From the NCBI GenBank assembly GCA_030770535.1, contig JASVEC010000016.1:682001-746000 (forward strand): a stretch of 64,000 bases of DNA, in the 5' to 3' direction. The notes beneath the pieces were generated by a model. That model made no database searches. It saw only the letters and a program-made list of their open reading frames with translations, and was not told the DNA's origin. Position 1 is the stretch's first letter; every line of letters begins with the position of its first letter. Source of the DNA: Batkoa obscura (taxonomy: Eukaryota > Entomophthoromycota > Entomophthoromycetes > Entomophthorales > Batkoaceae). Positions 52,013 to 63,286 of this stretch are shown one piece after another. The position numbers were made by a program, and so were the translations under genes.

Positions 52013-54671
52013 ATGTCCCGCCATAGAGATGTACGTAATTTAGATATTGACGGTAAGTTAAAATGATAAAGAAGTAAAATATAAAAGACAAAAGATGATT
52101 AATTAGTTAATTTTTTTAGAAATATTAGAGGAAGATGATTACTATGATGAAGAAGTACCTGCGTTGAGTGCAGAAGATGAGGGTAAGTTAGTTCTTTATA
52201 ATTAACTAATACCAATCGAATAGACTGTACTAATCCCCTTTTTTCCCTTTTTTATAAAAGGTAAAATGCGGTTAGGAGTGGAGTCTGTTTATACCATATT
52301 AGGAGAGGATGTTGAATTAAATAGAGATATCATTGAAGAAACGTTATGGTATTATTATTTTGATATTGAGGCTTCGGTGGATTATTTGCTAAGTAAGTTA
52401 TTCTTGAACTGGATAAATGAAAGCTTTTTGGATGATTGATTGATTTGTTTTTTTACAGAGGAAATATCGAATAAAAAAAAACAAGACAAGAAAAAGGAAA
52501 ATAAAGGTAAGGGCTTCATTGTTAGATGAGCGGGCTGTAACGGTTTCTAACAATAAATAGTAAAAGTAGAAATAAAACCAAAAGTAGTAAAGAAAGAAGT
52601 TAAAAAAGAAGATAAAGGGATAACGAAAGGTAAGAATAAGATTTAAACTATTGTACAATGAATTTACTTATCTAGTTCAAACAGAGCAGAAATCTTCCAA
52701 AAATAAAGTATCCCAATTAGAGATGGATTTATCAGCAATGAATTTAGATACATCCGAAATAAAACGACCCGTATCACCACCCGTGATAAATAAAAAAATT
52801 AATGTTATTAACGAGTTTAAGAAAAGGGATATCCAAAAACCAAACATTAATTTAGTTATAGTAGGTAAATATATAAGCAACATTATTATTTAATACAATA
52901 AATTTATAATTTAATGTTTTATTGATTTATTTTAATTAAATAGGTCATGTAGATAGCGGTAAATCAACTTTAATGGGACATATACTTTATCAAGTAGGTA
53001 AAGTAGATGAAAGAACTATGAAAAAATATCCTTTTTGTTGTTATTAATTATGATATATAATATATATTTAATCCTTAACCTTAACTTACATTTGAAAGAG
53101 AAAGTGAAAAATTAGGCAAAAAATCGTTTGCTTATGCTTGGGTGTTGGACGAAACAAGTGAGGAAAGAGAAAGGTAATGATAAATTAATAAATTAATGAG
53201 AAAATTCAGCAAATTTGATTTTTAATATGATTCTAAATAGAGGTGTTACTGTTGATATAGCGACCTCTGAGTTTACGACAGAAAATCGTCATTTTACTAT
53301 CTTGGATGCACCGGGTCATCAAGATTTTATACCTAATATGATATCAGGAGCTGCACAGGTTAGATCATATTAATTAAGATTATAAGAAAAACTTAATATA
53401 ATTGAATTAAATATAGGCTGATGCAGCTATTTTGGTTATAAATTCATCTCAAGGAGAATTCGAAACTGGGTTTTCTAAAGGTGGGCAAACTAAAGAACAT
53501 GCTTTATTAATAAGATCATTAGGGGTCAAACAAGTAGTTATTGCAGTCAATAAGTTGGATATGGTAAGCATTTATTAGTAGCTGAATATGTTGTTAGTAA
53601 TATGCTAATTTTGATTCTAATAGTGTGACTGGGATGAAGGAAGATATCAAGATATAGTAGCAAAATTAATGGAATTTATGACACAAGCAGGGTTTAATCC
53701 AAAAAGCTTAACATTTATACCAATATCTGGGCTAAAAGGAGACAATCTAGTTAATTCGATTAAAAATAGGCAGCATCCATTAAACTTATGGTATAAAGGC
53801 CCACCTTTATTGGATGTTATTGGTAATTCATTATAATATATAGTTAGTATATTAATAATACAATTATAACTAACGCAATATACTTTACTTTATTTTATAT
53901 AAATAGATAAATTCCAACCTCCAAGTCGACCAATTGAATTGCCTTTACGTATACCTGTAGCTGATTTTTTTAAAGGTGGATTAGGTAGTAGTTCAGGTGT
54001 TACTGTATCTGGCAGAATTGTACAAGGTAATGTACAAATTGGTGACATATTATATGCTTTACCAGGGGATGAAAAAGGTGTTGTTAAGGTTATTGAGATT
54101 AATGATAATCCAGTTCCTTGGGCTGTAGCTGGAGATTCTGTAAGCGTTACGTTAGGGAATATTGATTTGGTTCAATTTAGGTAGGATTTGCTATATTAAT
54201 ATAATTGTATGACGTAATAGTTAATATATTGTACTGTATTAGATCTGGGACTGTTTTATGCCCGCAAGATTCCATAATCTCCACTACCAATGTTTTTTTA
54301 GCACAAATATTAACTTTTGATACTAATGTACCAATTACCAATGGTTATCCAATTATTATCCACTATCAAAGTTTAAATATTAGCGGTTATATTACTAAAT
54401 TAGTTAATCTTTTGGATAAATCTACGGGAGAAATAATTAAAAACAATCCAAGGCATTTACCAAGGAATTCAACAGCTACTGTACAAATTAAAACAGATAC
54501 AGTGTTGGCTATTGAACCGTTTAATCAATGTAAAGAACTAGGTAGAATTGCTTTGAGAAATTCAGGTAATACAATTGCAACAGGAATTGTTTTAAAGGTA
54601 AGGGTTTTTTTGAATTAATTAGTTTGAGTTGCTTATTGATGTTTATCTAGGTCTTACCACAGATAATTTAA
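52013..54671 (+). CDS. HBS1: HBS1, ribosome-rescue GTPase (with a U12-type intron)
   Basis: Fourteen exons join consistently: 52013-52052, 52120-52182, 52261-52392, 52459-52506, 52561-52629, 52676-52864, 52944-53025, 53090-53173, 53241-53358, 53417-53563, 53624-53822, 53907-54180, 54243-54597, 54651-54671, giving 606 residues. The N-terminal Hbs1_N domain has [20 protein letters not shown]. After a Lys-rich linker come the GTPase motifs [34 protein letters not shown] and NKLDMCDWDE, then [12 protein letters not shown]. Beta-barrel domains II and III follow ([44 protein letters not shown]). With Dom34/Pelota, Hbs1 rescues stalled ribosomes in no-go and non-stop decay. The [14 protein letters not shown] block separates it from eEF1A and eRF3. 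Intron 53026-53089 has AT-AC ends; all others are GT-AG. Confidence 0.92.
53026..53089 (+). other. U12-type AT-AC intron in HBS1
   Basis: The intron begins ATATCCTTT, the exact U12 5' splice consensus, and contains ATCCTTAAC with its branch A 11 nt before the 3' end, which is AC. No GT-AG pair in this stretch keeps the frame. Removing 53026-53089 gives [19 protein letters not shown], the conserved HBS1 sequence. Confidence 0.85.
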
Positions 54672-54874
54672 TTGTAATTGAATTAATAATAAAAGGCTTA
54701 TGTTTATTATTATATGCTTTATTTATACTCTAGTTAGTTTTGGTGTGCTTACTTGAAAATTTAAAAATACTCAAATGATTTATTAAAATAAAATAAAACA
54801 AATACTTGACACGATAATCTTGATATTCTTTTATTATAATTTAATTTAATATTAAAATAAGGGTGCTCCTAAGT

Positions 54875-55645
54875 TTAACATTCCCTTTCACTCCTGCTCC
54901 CCTCCCGCCTATTCTCATCCTCCTCATCTACCTTCTTTCCAACTTCTTTTTTATAATTCAATTTCTTTGAACATTTCTTACATAGAGTAACTTTGACTAA
55001 GGCATTTTTCTTTTCTCCATTTTCAAAAAAAGCAAAATCAACTTCCCATTTTCTTAGCTCTTTCTTTTTACCACAATCTAAATTGCCACATATTTTTTCC
55101 CCTTTTCTAGATATAACTTCAGTTTCGGTTCGCCACCTTAAAGCTATCTAATAAAGAAAGAGTATGATTAGTATTAGGATTGGAGATTTTTTTTGCAAGG
55201 GAGAGCAAATAAATTAATGATTTAAAACTGTTACCTACTTTCCCTTCTTTATAATATTTTAAGTTAGCTAAACAATATTCTCGATATAGCTTTGAGTTAT
55301 AATTTTCATAGACCCTTTTTTCCCATGTTTTTAAAGATTCTTTATTTTCTTCCTCTCTACCTTCCTCTCGCTCCTCATCTTCTTCATCTTCTGGTAGAAA
55401 TCTAATGCATTTTAAAAACACGTTTCAATAGATCAATTAATTATCTTTTACCTATACTGCTCTTTTATTATATCCAATTCCGTTTTTAAATTCTTTTTAG
55501 AGTGATATGTTTTATCAATTAATTTTTTATCTACTTTATAATTCTTTGAGATTTCTCGGTACTCTCTTTCGTGTTGTAGTGGCCGCTAATTAAACCTCTG
55601 TTAGCTTTATTATGGATTATATTTTTATATGGCTACCTTACTCAT
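54875..55645 (-). CDS. FRA10AC1 family protein
   Basis: Four or so exons on the minus strand. The N-terminus MSKRPLQHEREYREISKNY is followed by helices and an acidic patch (DEEDEEREEGREEENKE), then TWEKRVYENYNSKLYREY and LANLKYYKEGKIALRWRTETEV. Next is the Cys-rich core: KGEKICGNLDCGKKKELRKW and FFENGEKKNALVKVTLCKKCS, with two CxxC-like pairs (CGNLDC, CKKC). This order (WEQR...DKLFKEY...RYKEG...RWRTE...CGN...C...LC..C) is diagnostic for FRA10AC1, a nuclear protein associated with late spliceosomes in animals. The tail is charged and ends in Cys. It is head-to-head with DCN1 (184 bp between starts) and tail-to-tail with HBS1. Confidence 0.88.
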
Positions 55646-55829
55646 TTTCTATGATAACTTATTACAAAGAGATGTAAAATAAATATCAGATTCTTTAGTT
55701 GATTTTATTAACTTATAATGGTCATTAAACCAATCAATTAAAGTTCAAGGATTTTATTATAAAAAACAAGTTTATCAAATTCAATAAAAGGTTCAATTTC
55801 ATTTTATTAAACTTTAAATCATATAAACG

Positions 55830-57103
55830 ATGAGAGTAAATACGCCACATCCCTCGCACTTACACTCTAGATACTAATAATATCATATAGAGCACTTCCG
55901 AACAACAGAAGACAGTCAAAGATTTTATGAATGTTACACAAACTAGGTAAGAAGATCAATCCATTTCAATGCTCTCCTCCATCTCCTACATAGAACTAAT
56001 TCTAACCCGTTATATAGTGAAACTACAGCCAAAAATTATTTAAAGAGTAATAGTTGGAATTTAGAAGCTTCTGTCAATGCATTTTTTGGCAAACATCCAA
56101 ATCGAATGGAAACTGTTTCTCAAAGTAAAAGTATTTTTGCTTTAGAAACTTTGTTTGAGGAATATAAAGGTAAATTTAAAAGTATGATTGTTATTTGTTG
56201 AAGGAGTACATAAATACAATGAGCGATTGAAGCAAAAGAAATGAGTTTACGTATAAAGGAATCTTAATTAATTATTTAATTTATTTTAGAACCCAATGAA
56301 GATTTAATCTTAGTAGATGGTACTATTAAATATTGTGAGGATTTAGAAGTTGATCCAACTGATATTGTTATGTTAATTGTATCTTATGAATTAAAGTGTG
56401 AAACGATGTGCGAATTTAAAAAGGATCCTTTTATCTCAGGATGGAAGGAATTAAAGTAAACTTTTTTTTGAGTTTTTTTTAATTATATTTTAATAATTGA
56501 TATACTAACTGATTTATTTTTTAGTTGTTTTAGTTTAGAAGATATGAAAAATAAATTGCCATATTTAAGAGAAAAACTAAATGATCAAGCTTATTTTAAA
56601 AAAATATATTTATATGCTTTTACTTTTGGGAAAAATCAAGGGCAAAGATCATTAAGTAAGTTGGATACTATAAATTCATATAATTATTTAAGAATTATTA
56701 TTTTGTATTAGATTATGAAACTGCAATTGGGTTATGGAAACTGTTGTTAGAAGGGAGATATCCACATTTAGAATTATGGTGTCAATTTGTATTAGAAGAG
56801 CATAAAAAAGCAATTTCTAAAGATGTTTGGAATTTAGTAAGCTATGAGATTTGATTTATTTATGCTACTATATTAATTTTATTAGTTTCTAGATTTTACT
56901 ACAACTGTTGATTTAGAATTTAAAGAATATGATGAATTGAGTAAGTTTTTTTAAATTTCTTTCAATTGTTCTATAATTTTAATTCTATAGGTGCTTGGCC
57001 TGTGCTTTATGACCAAGTAGGTGTCCTTTTTCTTAAACATGATTTATTCTAATACTTTCTTTTATAGTTTGTTGAATATGCTCGTAAAAAAATTGCTAAT
57101 TAG
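55830..57103 (+). CDS. DCN1: DCN1-like NEDD8 ligase (cullin neddylation)
   Basis: Nine exons fit: 55830-55835, 55891-55946, 56018-56169, 56290-56455, 56525-56655, 56712-56836, 56886-56940, 56991-57016, 57068-57103; total 250 residues, the normal size. The first coding exon is only 6 nt (Met-Arg); its intron contains a TACTAAT branch site 12 nt before the AG. The UBA-like region is STSEQQKTVKDFMNVTQTSE, TTAKNYLKSNSWNLEASVNA, FFGKHP. The PONY domain runs from LILVDGTIKYCEDLEVDPTD to WPVLYDQFVEYARKKIAN, including the DAD-patch-like block (AISKDVWNLFLDF and AWPVLYDQFVEY). DCN1 co-operates with Rbx1 to attach NEDD8 to cullins and so activates SCF-type ligases. Confidence 0.93.
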
Positions 57104-57554
57104 TTTTTAAATAAAAAATTCAAAAAAATGAATGAATTTAAATTTAAATGTTGAGTTTAAATTCATGTATTTTTATTTAATATCTAATACATAAATTATC
57201 TAGTTAAAATTGATATTTTTAATCTATATAATATGAATATATCTTTCCTTTATTCAAGTCACTATAATAACTTTTATACAAATCTAAATAAATTTACTGG
57301 TAAAATAATGGTTTATATCTTTAAAAAAAATTATATAAATACTAAATGAGATTTTTTTACTGTCATGTTAAAATTAAAAACATTATTTTTTATATCTTGG
57401 TAGCAATAAAAAGTGATATAATTATTTAAATAAGCTTTCATAAGAGATAGGCAATAAGGATCGACAAGTTGTTTGATTCAATTAGAAGTACTTCAAAAAT
57501 TACAAACCTATAAATAACTAAGCTCAATAACACCATCCATTTCCTTATAGATGG
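57104..57554. other. Convergent intergenic region
   Basis: 3' flanks of DCN1 and of the DUF4604 gene, 450 bp, AT-rich; nothing recognised. Confidence 0.6.
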
Positions 57555-58111
57555 CTATTCCTCATCAAACGATAGAGGTACCTGTTTCTTCTTTTTCTTT
57601 TTAGTATCTTTTTTATTTTTATCTGTTTTCTCCATTTTATCAACTTTATCTCCCTCTTTTGAGTTTTCGATATCGGATTTTCTTTTCTTTGATCGGAACA
57701 GTATTCTACCATCTTTATCAACAGCTGCTGTTTTTTCTTCTTCTGGTAAGTCTTTTAATTCTTCTTTGACTTCTACTTCTGGTTTTAATTTACCTTGAAC
57801 ATCGTGTGAGGAATTGATTATCTAATAGCAATAATTAAATTACCTTGAGCAACATAGTGCTTCTTTAATTCATATTCATTCAAATGTTTCTCCTCATTTA
57901 AAACTACAATCTGGGGTCTTTCCTCCACTTTTTCTGATAGAAAGTCATCCTTTTCTTCCTCATGATCATCTTCGTTATCTTCATGACGTATCTTATCTCG
58001 AATATCTGGTTTTTTATGATCTCCCATTAAATTTTTTAAAAAATCAGGTACATTTTTGACATATGTCATACCCTGTTTAAGTTGATATGGCGTTAGTTTA
58101 TCTTCAGACAT
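57555..58111 (-). CDS. DUF4604 family protein (KIAA1143-like)
   Basis: Exons 57844-58111 and 57555-57793 join to 168 residues. The N-terminus has KLTPYQLKQGMTYVKNVPDF followed by LKNLMG, corresponding to the V(S/T)YVxxxxPxFL start of DUF4604 proteins. The middle is acidic (DNEDDHEEEKDD). The conserved core RPQIVVLNEEKHLNEYELKK (PQVVVLK..DLs in the human protein) and DKDGRILFRSKKRKSD follow. It ends in a Lys-run and PLSFDEE (human: SLLSFDNED). Function unknown; probably nuclear. It is head-to-head with the TIA1/PUB1 gene, 230 bp apart. Confidence 0.88.
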
Positions 58112-58341
58112 AATAGATATTAAATTTAAATCCTTTAAACAATGTCAATTCAAAAGCTTAGCCTGAATCCAAATTTCAAGAATAAATAAAAATTTTAAAT
58201 AACCTAAATTAGTAGGTATGATTGGTTCTAAATTTCAATTGAATTCCAAATTAATGGGAAGTTTTGCAAAAATTTCTCTTTTTTTGTTTTTTATTAAGTT
58301 TATAAATAGAAGTTTAATATCATTATATATCAAAAAAAATT

Positions 58342-59877
58342 ATGGATCCCAATTATATGTATCAACAACAAGCTGGGCAGCAAGCAGCATATGGATATTC
58401 TGCTCCACAAGCTAACATGGAAGGTCAACGTTCCCTTTATGTGGGTAATTTAGATCCTAAAGTCACTGAATTTATGTTATCCGATATATTTTCTACTATT
58501 GGTCCTGTTGTTTCTGTAAAGATTATTCCTGATAAGGCAGTAAGTGAACTATGGGACTTTCTTGTGAGACAAGGTTATTGATTAATGGTATTTTTTTTAG
58601 ATTACTGGTGGACCAAACTATGGCTTTGTTGAAATGATAGATACAATGAGAGCTGATGCTGCTCTTCAAAGTTTAAATGGGCGTAAAATTTTTGGCTTGG
58701 TAACAAATTTTATTATTTGAGAAAACAAACACAATATTGATTTAATCTATAGGAAATTCGTGTTAACTGGGCTTTTGCTTCTGGTTCTGGTGTTCAAAAA
58801 GAAGACACTTCAAGTATTATTTTTCCCAGTTTTCTTTTTGCATTTTATACTGATATTTATTCTAGATCATTATCATATCTTCGTTGGTGATTTAAGTCCA
58901 GAAGTAGATGATGCTGCCTTGTCCAAAGCATTTACTGTATTTGGTAGTATGTCGTAAGTTAATCCAACATAGCATCAATGATATTAATAACAAATAAATT
59001 AATAGCGATGCACGTGTTATGTGGGATATTGGTTCAAGAAAATCACGTGGTTATGGATTTATTGCATTTCGTGAAAAAGCCGATGCAGAAAAAGCAATTA
59101 CTACAATGAATGGCGAGTTTTTAGGGGCTAGATCTATTCGAGTTAATTGGGCTAATCATAAAGGTGCTGCTGCTCAAACCAAATCAGGTTTAGAAAACAG
59201 TCTTTCTTATGATCAAGTAGTTTCTCAAGCTTCACCAACAAATACAACTGTTTATTTAGGCAATCTCCCTCCTTATACAACTCGTAAATTTTGTTGTTAT
59301 ATCATTTATTGTTTGATACTGATATTTTTTATTTTATTTAGAGGATCATATTCTTCCCTTTTTCCATATTTATGGTTATGTAGTAGAAATGAGAGTTCAA
59401 GCTGATAGAGGTTTTGCTTTTGTGAAGTAATTGTTATTATATTTTATTTTAATATAAATATTGACATTTTCTTAGATTAAGCACTCATGAACAAGCTGCT
59501 GCTGCTATTGTTGGACTTCAAGGTACTCCAATTAATGGTAGACCAGTTAAAGTAAACTATTATTTGTTATAATACTATAACTAAATATACTAATGATTTA
59601 ATAGTGTTCATGGGGTAAAGATAAACCTAATGAGCTTGGATATCAACCACCAAGTCAATCAAGTAATTTCCAATATCAACCTTATGGAGGACAAGCCCCA
59701 GCTTATGGAGGTGCACCAAATTATTCAGTGCCAGATAGTAGTAATATGAATGCAGCAGCTAATCCATCAGGATACGATGGATATGGATATGGTTATAATC
59801 AATATTATAGTGCGTATGGTGGATATCAAGGTGGATACCCTAATTCTGGACAAAACCCTAATGGCGGTGGCCAGTAA
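58342..59877 (+). CDS. PUB1: TIA1/PUB1-type RNA-binding protein with three RRMs
   Basis: Several short introns interrupt it. The N-terminus MDPNYMYQQQAGQQAAYGYS is Gln/Tyr-rich. RRM1: RSLYVGNLDPKVTEFMLSDI ... NYGFVEM. RRM2: YHIFVGDLSPEVDDAALSKA, then GYGFIAFREKADAEKAI with NWANHK after it. RRM3: TTVYLGNLPPYTT ... DRGFAFVKLSTHEQAAAAI, then CSWGKDKP, the typical TIA1 ending of RRM3. The C-terminus is prion-like (Gly/Tyr/Gln/Asn-rich, YGYGYNQYYSAYGGYQGGY). TIA1/Pub1 proteins bind U-rich RNA, regulate splicing and mRNA stability, and join stress granules. Confidence 0.93.
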
Positions 59878-60758
59878 AAAAGGTTTAATTTCTTTTTTTT
59901 AAGAGTTTTTATTACTTTATAGGCTCTCTTGTGCCATAGATTTTTAAATTCGTACAACTATTGAAAATTAACATAATAATTTTGTAATCAATACTCAATT
60001 ATTATAATTATAATTTTGAATTGTTTTATAAAAATTTGATCTTTTTAAGCTATTTTTAATAAATTTTCTTAAGATTTTTTTATTTATCTTTGTAATTATA
60101 TTTATTGTTTATAATATTTAACCATAAACTTTTCTAGTTGAAGGCGAATGTTAAACTGGTTCTAAAGGAAGTCTCCCCTTGTTAATAAGTTCTAGGGCTC
60201 TAGATTATTGATTATGTCACTTATAACTAGATATGCTTGTGTCGAATTAGATTGATTGGCTATGAGTAAGTTTTATAGAAAGTCAATCTCAATTAAATGA
60301 ATTATATAACTGTTAGGAATAATTGAGTTATTGAAATAGTTATATTATTTTCTTTTAAAACAAAAGAAGCATTCAACTTGGGTACAAAGAAATAAGAGCT
60401 TTTAACAGTAAGAACAAAGTAATAAATAAGTAGTTGTAATTATAATGGTACAATGTTTTTAAATTCTTATTGTGTTATTAAAATATTAAAAATAAATCAA
60501 TATAGTTACTTCCATTACATATACTAAAGCATAATGTGTAGAGTTATGTGCAAATAATTTTATGAAAAAAATGCTATTTTTAATTCACTCATATTATTTA
60601 CATTCCTTATACTTTTCAAATAAAATCCACAAAAAAAATCTAAAAATAAAACATTATAATCATATACAAAATGATATTAAAAAATAATAAAATTTAATAA
60701 ATGTATTAAAAATTGAAAAGGTTTTAAATAAAAAAATATTTTAAAAATAGACAAGAAA
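59878..60758. other. Convergent intergenic region
   Basis: About 880 bp between convergent genes; AT-rich with no recognised feature. Confidence 0.6.
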
Positions 60759-62000
60759 TTATTTTAAAAAATAATTTAAAAGATCCGATAATGTCACAAT
60801 ACCTTCTAATCGATCTTGATCATCTACCACAATTAATCGATTCACCACTTCTTTCTTAATGGTTTCCATTATTGACTTTAATGTATCGGAACTTTGACAA
60901 CGATGTACTCCTTCAAATGACTAATGAACTTATAAACTTATATCTAACAAGCAATAAAAGTATTTACCTCTGAACGATACATTAAAGCATCTGAAATAGT
61001 ATGATCTAAGATAGAAAAATCCCCTTCTTTTAACAAAGCCATAATATCATGGTTTTCAAATACATTTAAAACCACTTGATTCTCATCTAATATAGGAACA
61101 GCTGCTACTCTACGTTCCATAAATCCTTTAACTACATCCATAACTTTATCATTTAGTTTTGCCGTTAAGATGTTTTTATAGCTTCCAATCCCGATTTCTT
61201 TTAAAGTGATATTTAAAGTGGATTTAGCTTTATACTGAAGTAAATCAATGATTAATTTTTGTTATAAATAGTGTATTTAAAAAAGAACTTACGTTAACAG
61301 CTAAAAATTTTAAGATCCTATATTGCGTTAAAACAGTAACCACTGTATCTTGTTGAGTAATTGGGTCTCTGTCAATAACAGGTAAAATGTGAGAATTAGC
61401 AGAAAGGATACGATTAGCTGCTAAATTTAAAGAATCAAATGGAGAAATACGAATCAAATCCCTATCTTTTGAAAATAATCCCATCTCTTGTTCAATTTTT
61501 TTAACTTGACCCACTTCTAAAGTATCTAACTCTTCAATAGCTTCATCATAATTTTTATTATAAAAATACTCAATTAATGATAAAAAATCATTGCTACTTA
61601 ATAACCCACTATATTTTTGAGTTTCACTATTAAATAATGGAGCATAATGAACACCTAATATTGGAGATTTAAATTAGCTTTGTTTAGGAGATATATAAAA
61701 AATATATTACTTACCATTATGTAATAAAGCTGCTAATGCTTTTTTAAGCGGTAAATGATGGTCTAATAATATCACTTTAAAACTTATAGGTAATAAATCA
61801 TATGAGGAATGTTGTAATAATAAATCTTTGATACTTGCACTTGAATTATCACTTTCGGAACCCTATGTAATAATATTTTTATTAGCTTACAATCAATAAT
61901 TAAAAATAAACTTAAATAATACTTTATTTAGTGAATTCTTTGGTCGACTATAACTTCCTTCCTCTCCTGGCACTTCTTTTTTAACATTTGGAATATCCAT
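60759..62000 (-). CDS. SNF4: AMPK gamma subunit, four CBS domains
   Basis: Several short introns on the minus strand. The start MDIPNVKKEVPGEEGSYSRP is low complexity; CBS1 begins SIKDLLLQHSSYDLLP and includes VHYAPLFNSETQKYSGLLSS. It continues NDFLSLIEYFYN, then ISPFDSLNLAANRILSANSH with ILPVIDRD (CBS2), IGSYKNILTAKLNDKVMDVV and RRVAAVPILDENQVVLNVF (CBS3), then SFEGVHRCQSSDTLKSIMET and VNRLIVVDDQDRLEGIVTLS (CBS4). This is the Snf4/AMPK-gamma layout. The subunit senses AMP/ADP and regulates the Snf1 kinase in energy stress. It ends DLLNYFLK. The spacer to RPB8 on the same strand is about 360 bp. Confidence 0.92.
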
Positions 62001-62362
62001 TTTATTTTGTTAAATTATTAAAATCAAATTAATCTTTATTTTTTTTCCATGTGCTAATATTCTTTCGTAAATTTAAGAACCAATTATAGTTTATGATTTT
62101 TATTTAAGCCTTAAGTTTTTAGTATTATGTTATCATTTTGTATTAAATTAATAAAATACTAATTAGAATGACCTGATAGAACTACTTATCAGTATTACAG
62201 TAGAGTAATGTTGTACTTATACATATGCTATCAAATCTTTCAATTATAATAAAACCAAAACAATTAAAAGTATATCAACTTATTTCTATAAATCTCCCCT
62301 TAATTTATTAAAGTTTAACAATAAAATAGCATAAACTCCTAACAATAAACTACACCTTGTCT
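62001..62362. other. Spacer between SNF4 and RPB8
   Basis: 360 bp, AT-rich, holding the SNF4 promoter and the RPB8 3' flank. No feature recognised. Confidence 0.6.
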
Positions 62363-63286
62363 TTAGTTACGTTTTGATTTTTTAGTCCCACCAACTTTAT
62401 CATCTTCATCACGAGGTTTATTATCTTCAGGGATATAATCATCGATTAATAAATAAACATAATGATTAACGTTAAACTCGGCTAAACTATTTGGAGTAGT
62501 AGTTAAACTTAATAATAACCCACCGAAAGAAACATATACAGTACTAATTATTAGAAAATTTATAGGTTAATTTTATAACTCTTATATAGTTTAAAACAAC
62601 TACTTACGCTTCTTCTTCATTTTTTTCTTCATAACGATAGACTTTACCATACATTATATATTTAAAATGATCTCCTAAACCAGTGGGTGCCATATTGTTC
62701 CATGATGGTGGCTCTGAAGTACTTGGATCATCTTTGACTGGCTTTCCATCTGGTGACAAATTGAAAGCAATGGCAATATGATATTGTTCACCGACATTGA
62801 TATTGATTAATTCAGAGTTGAAATCTAATACTAATTCCATATTTAAAAAGAGAGATCTTGCTTCAAATCTAGAAACTAAAAACACAAATATTAGTTCAAA
62901 TTAAAATATTAAATCGAAAGATATTAATTTTGAATAAATTTATAATTTATAATTTAAAAATTTACCTTTATCAAATTTTTTACCAAACCTATCTAAATAT
63001 AAAACTTCAAAAGCATCTCCAATCAATATATTCTCTCTGAATTTATCATCAGGGGTTACCCAATGTTTAGTAAATAAAGCTTTTGCCATCTTTTTTTTAA
63101 TTTCACTTAAATGTTTATATTTTTCATCTTCTTCTTCATCTTTTTTACTATCTAATCCAACTAAATGATGATCATTATTTTCGATTAACTCTAAATTGTT
63201 ACTATCGTTTTTTTCTTCAAATAAACCTAGTAAGTTTGTTTAATATTACTGTTTTAAATAATCGTAGTTTTATTTCACTTACTCAT
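62363..63286 (-). CDS. RPB8: RNA polymerase I/II/III subunit RPB8 with N- and C-terminal extensions
   Basis: Four exons (63283-63286, 62966-63226, 62608-62875, 62363-62543) join in frame to 237 residues; RPB8 is normally about 145-150. The RPB8 fold is clear: LYLDRFGKKFDKVSRFEARS, LNMELVLDFNSELININVGE, YHIAIAFNLS, DHFKYIMYGKVYR, VYVSFGGLLLSL, FNVNHYVYLLIDDY. In front lies an extra segment of about 70-80 residues (MSLFEEKND, acidic GLDSKKDEEEDEKYKH, then KKKMAKALFTKHWVTPDDKF), and behind a basic tail ending TKKSKRN. The alternative start at MAKALFTKHW (63090) would drop about 50 residues, but the frame is open upstream to a clean GT-AG junction with a 4-nt first exon. RPB8 is shared by all three nuclear RNA polymerases. 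Confidence 0.87.
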
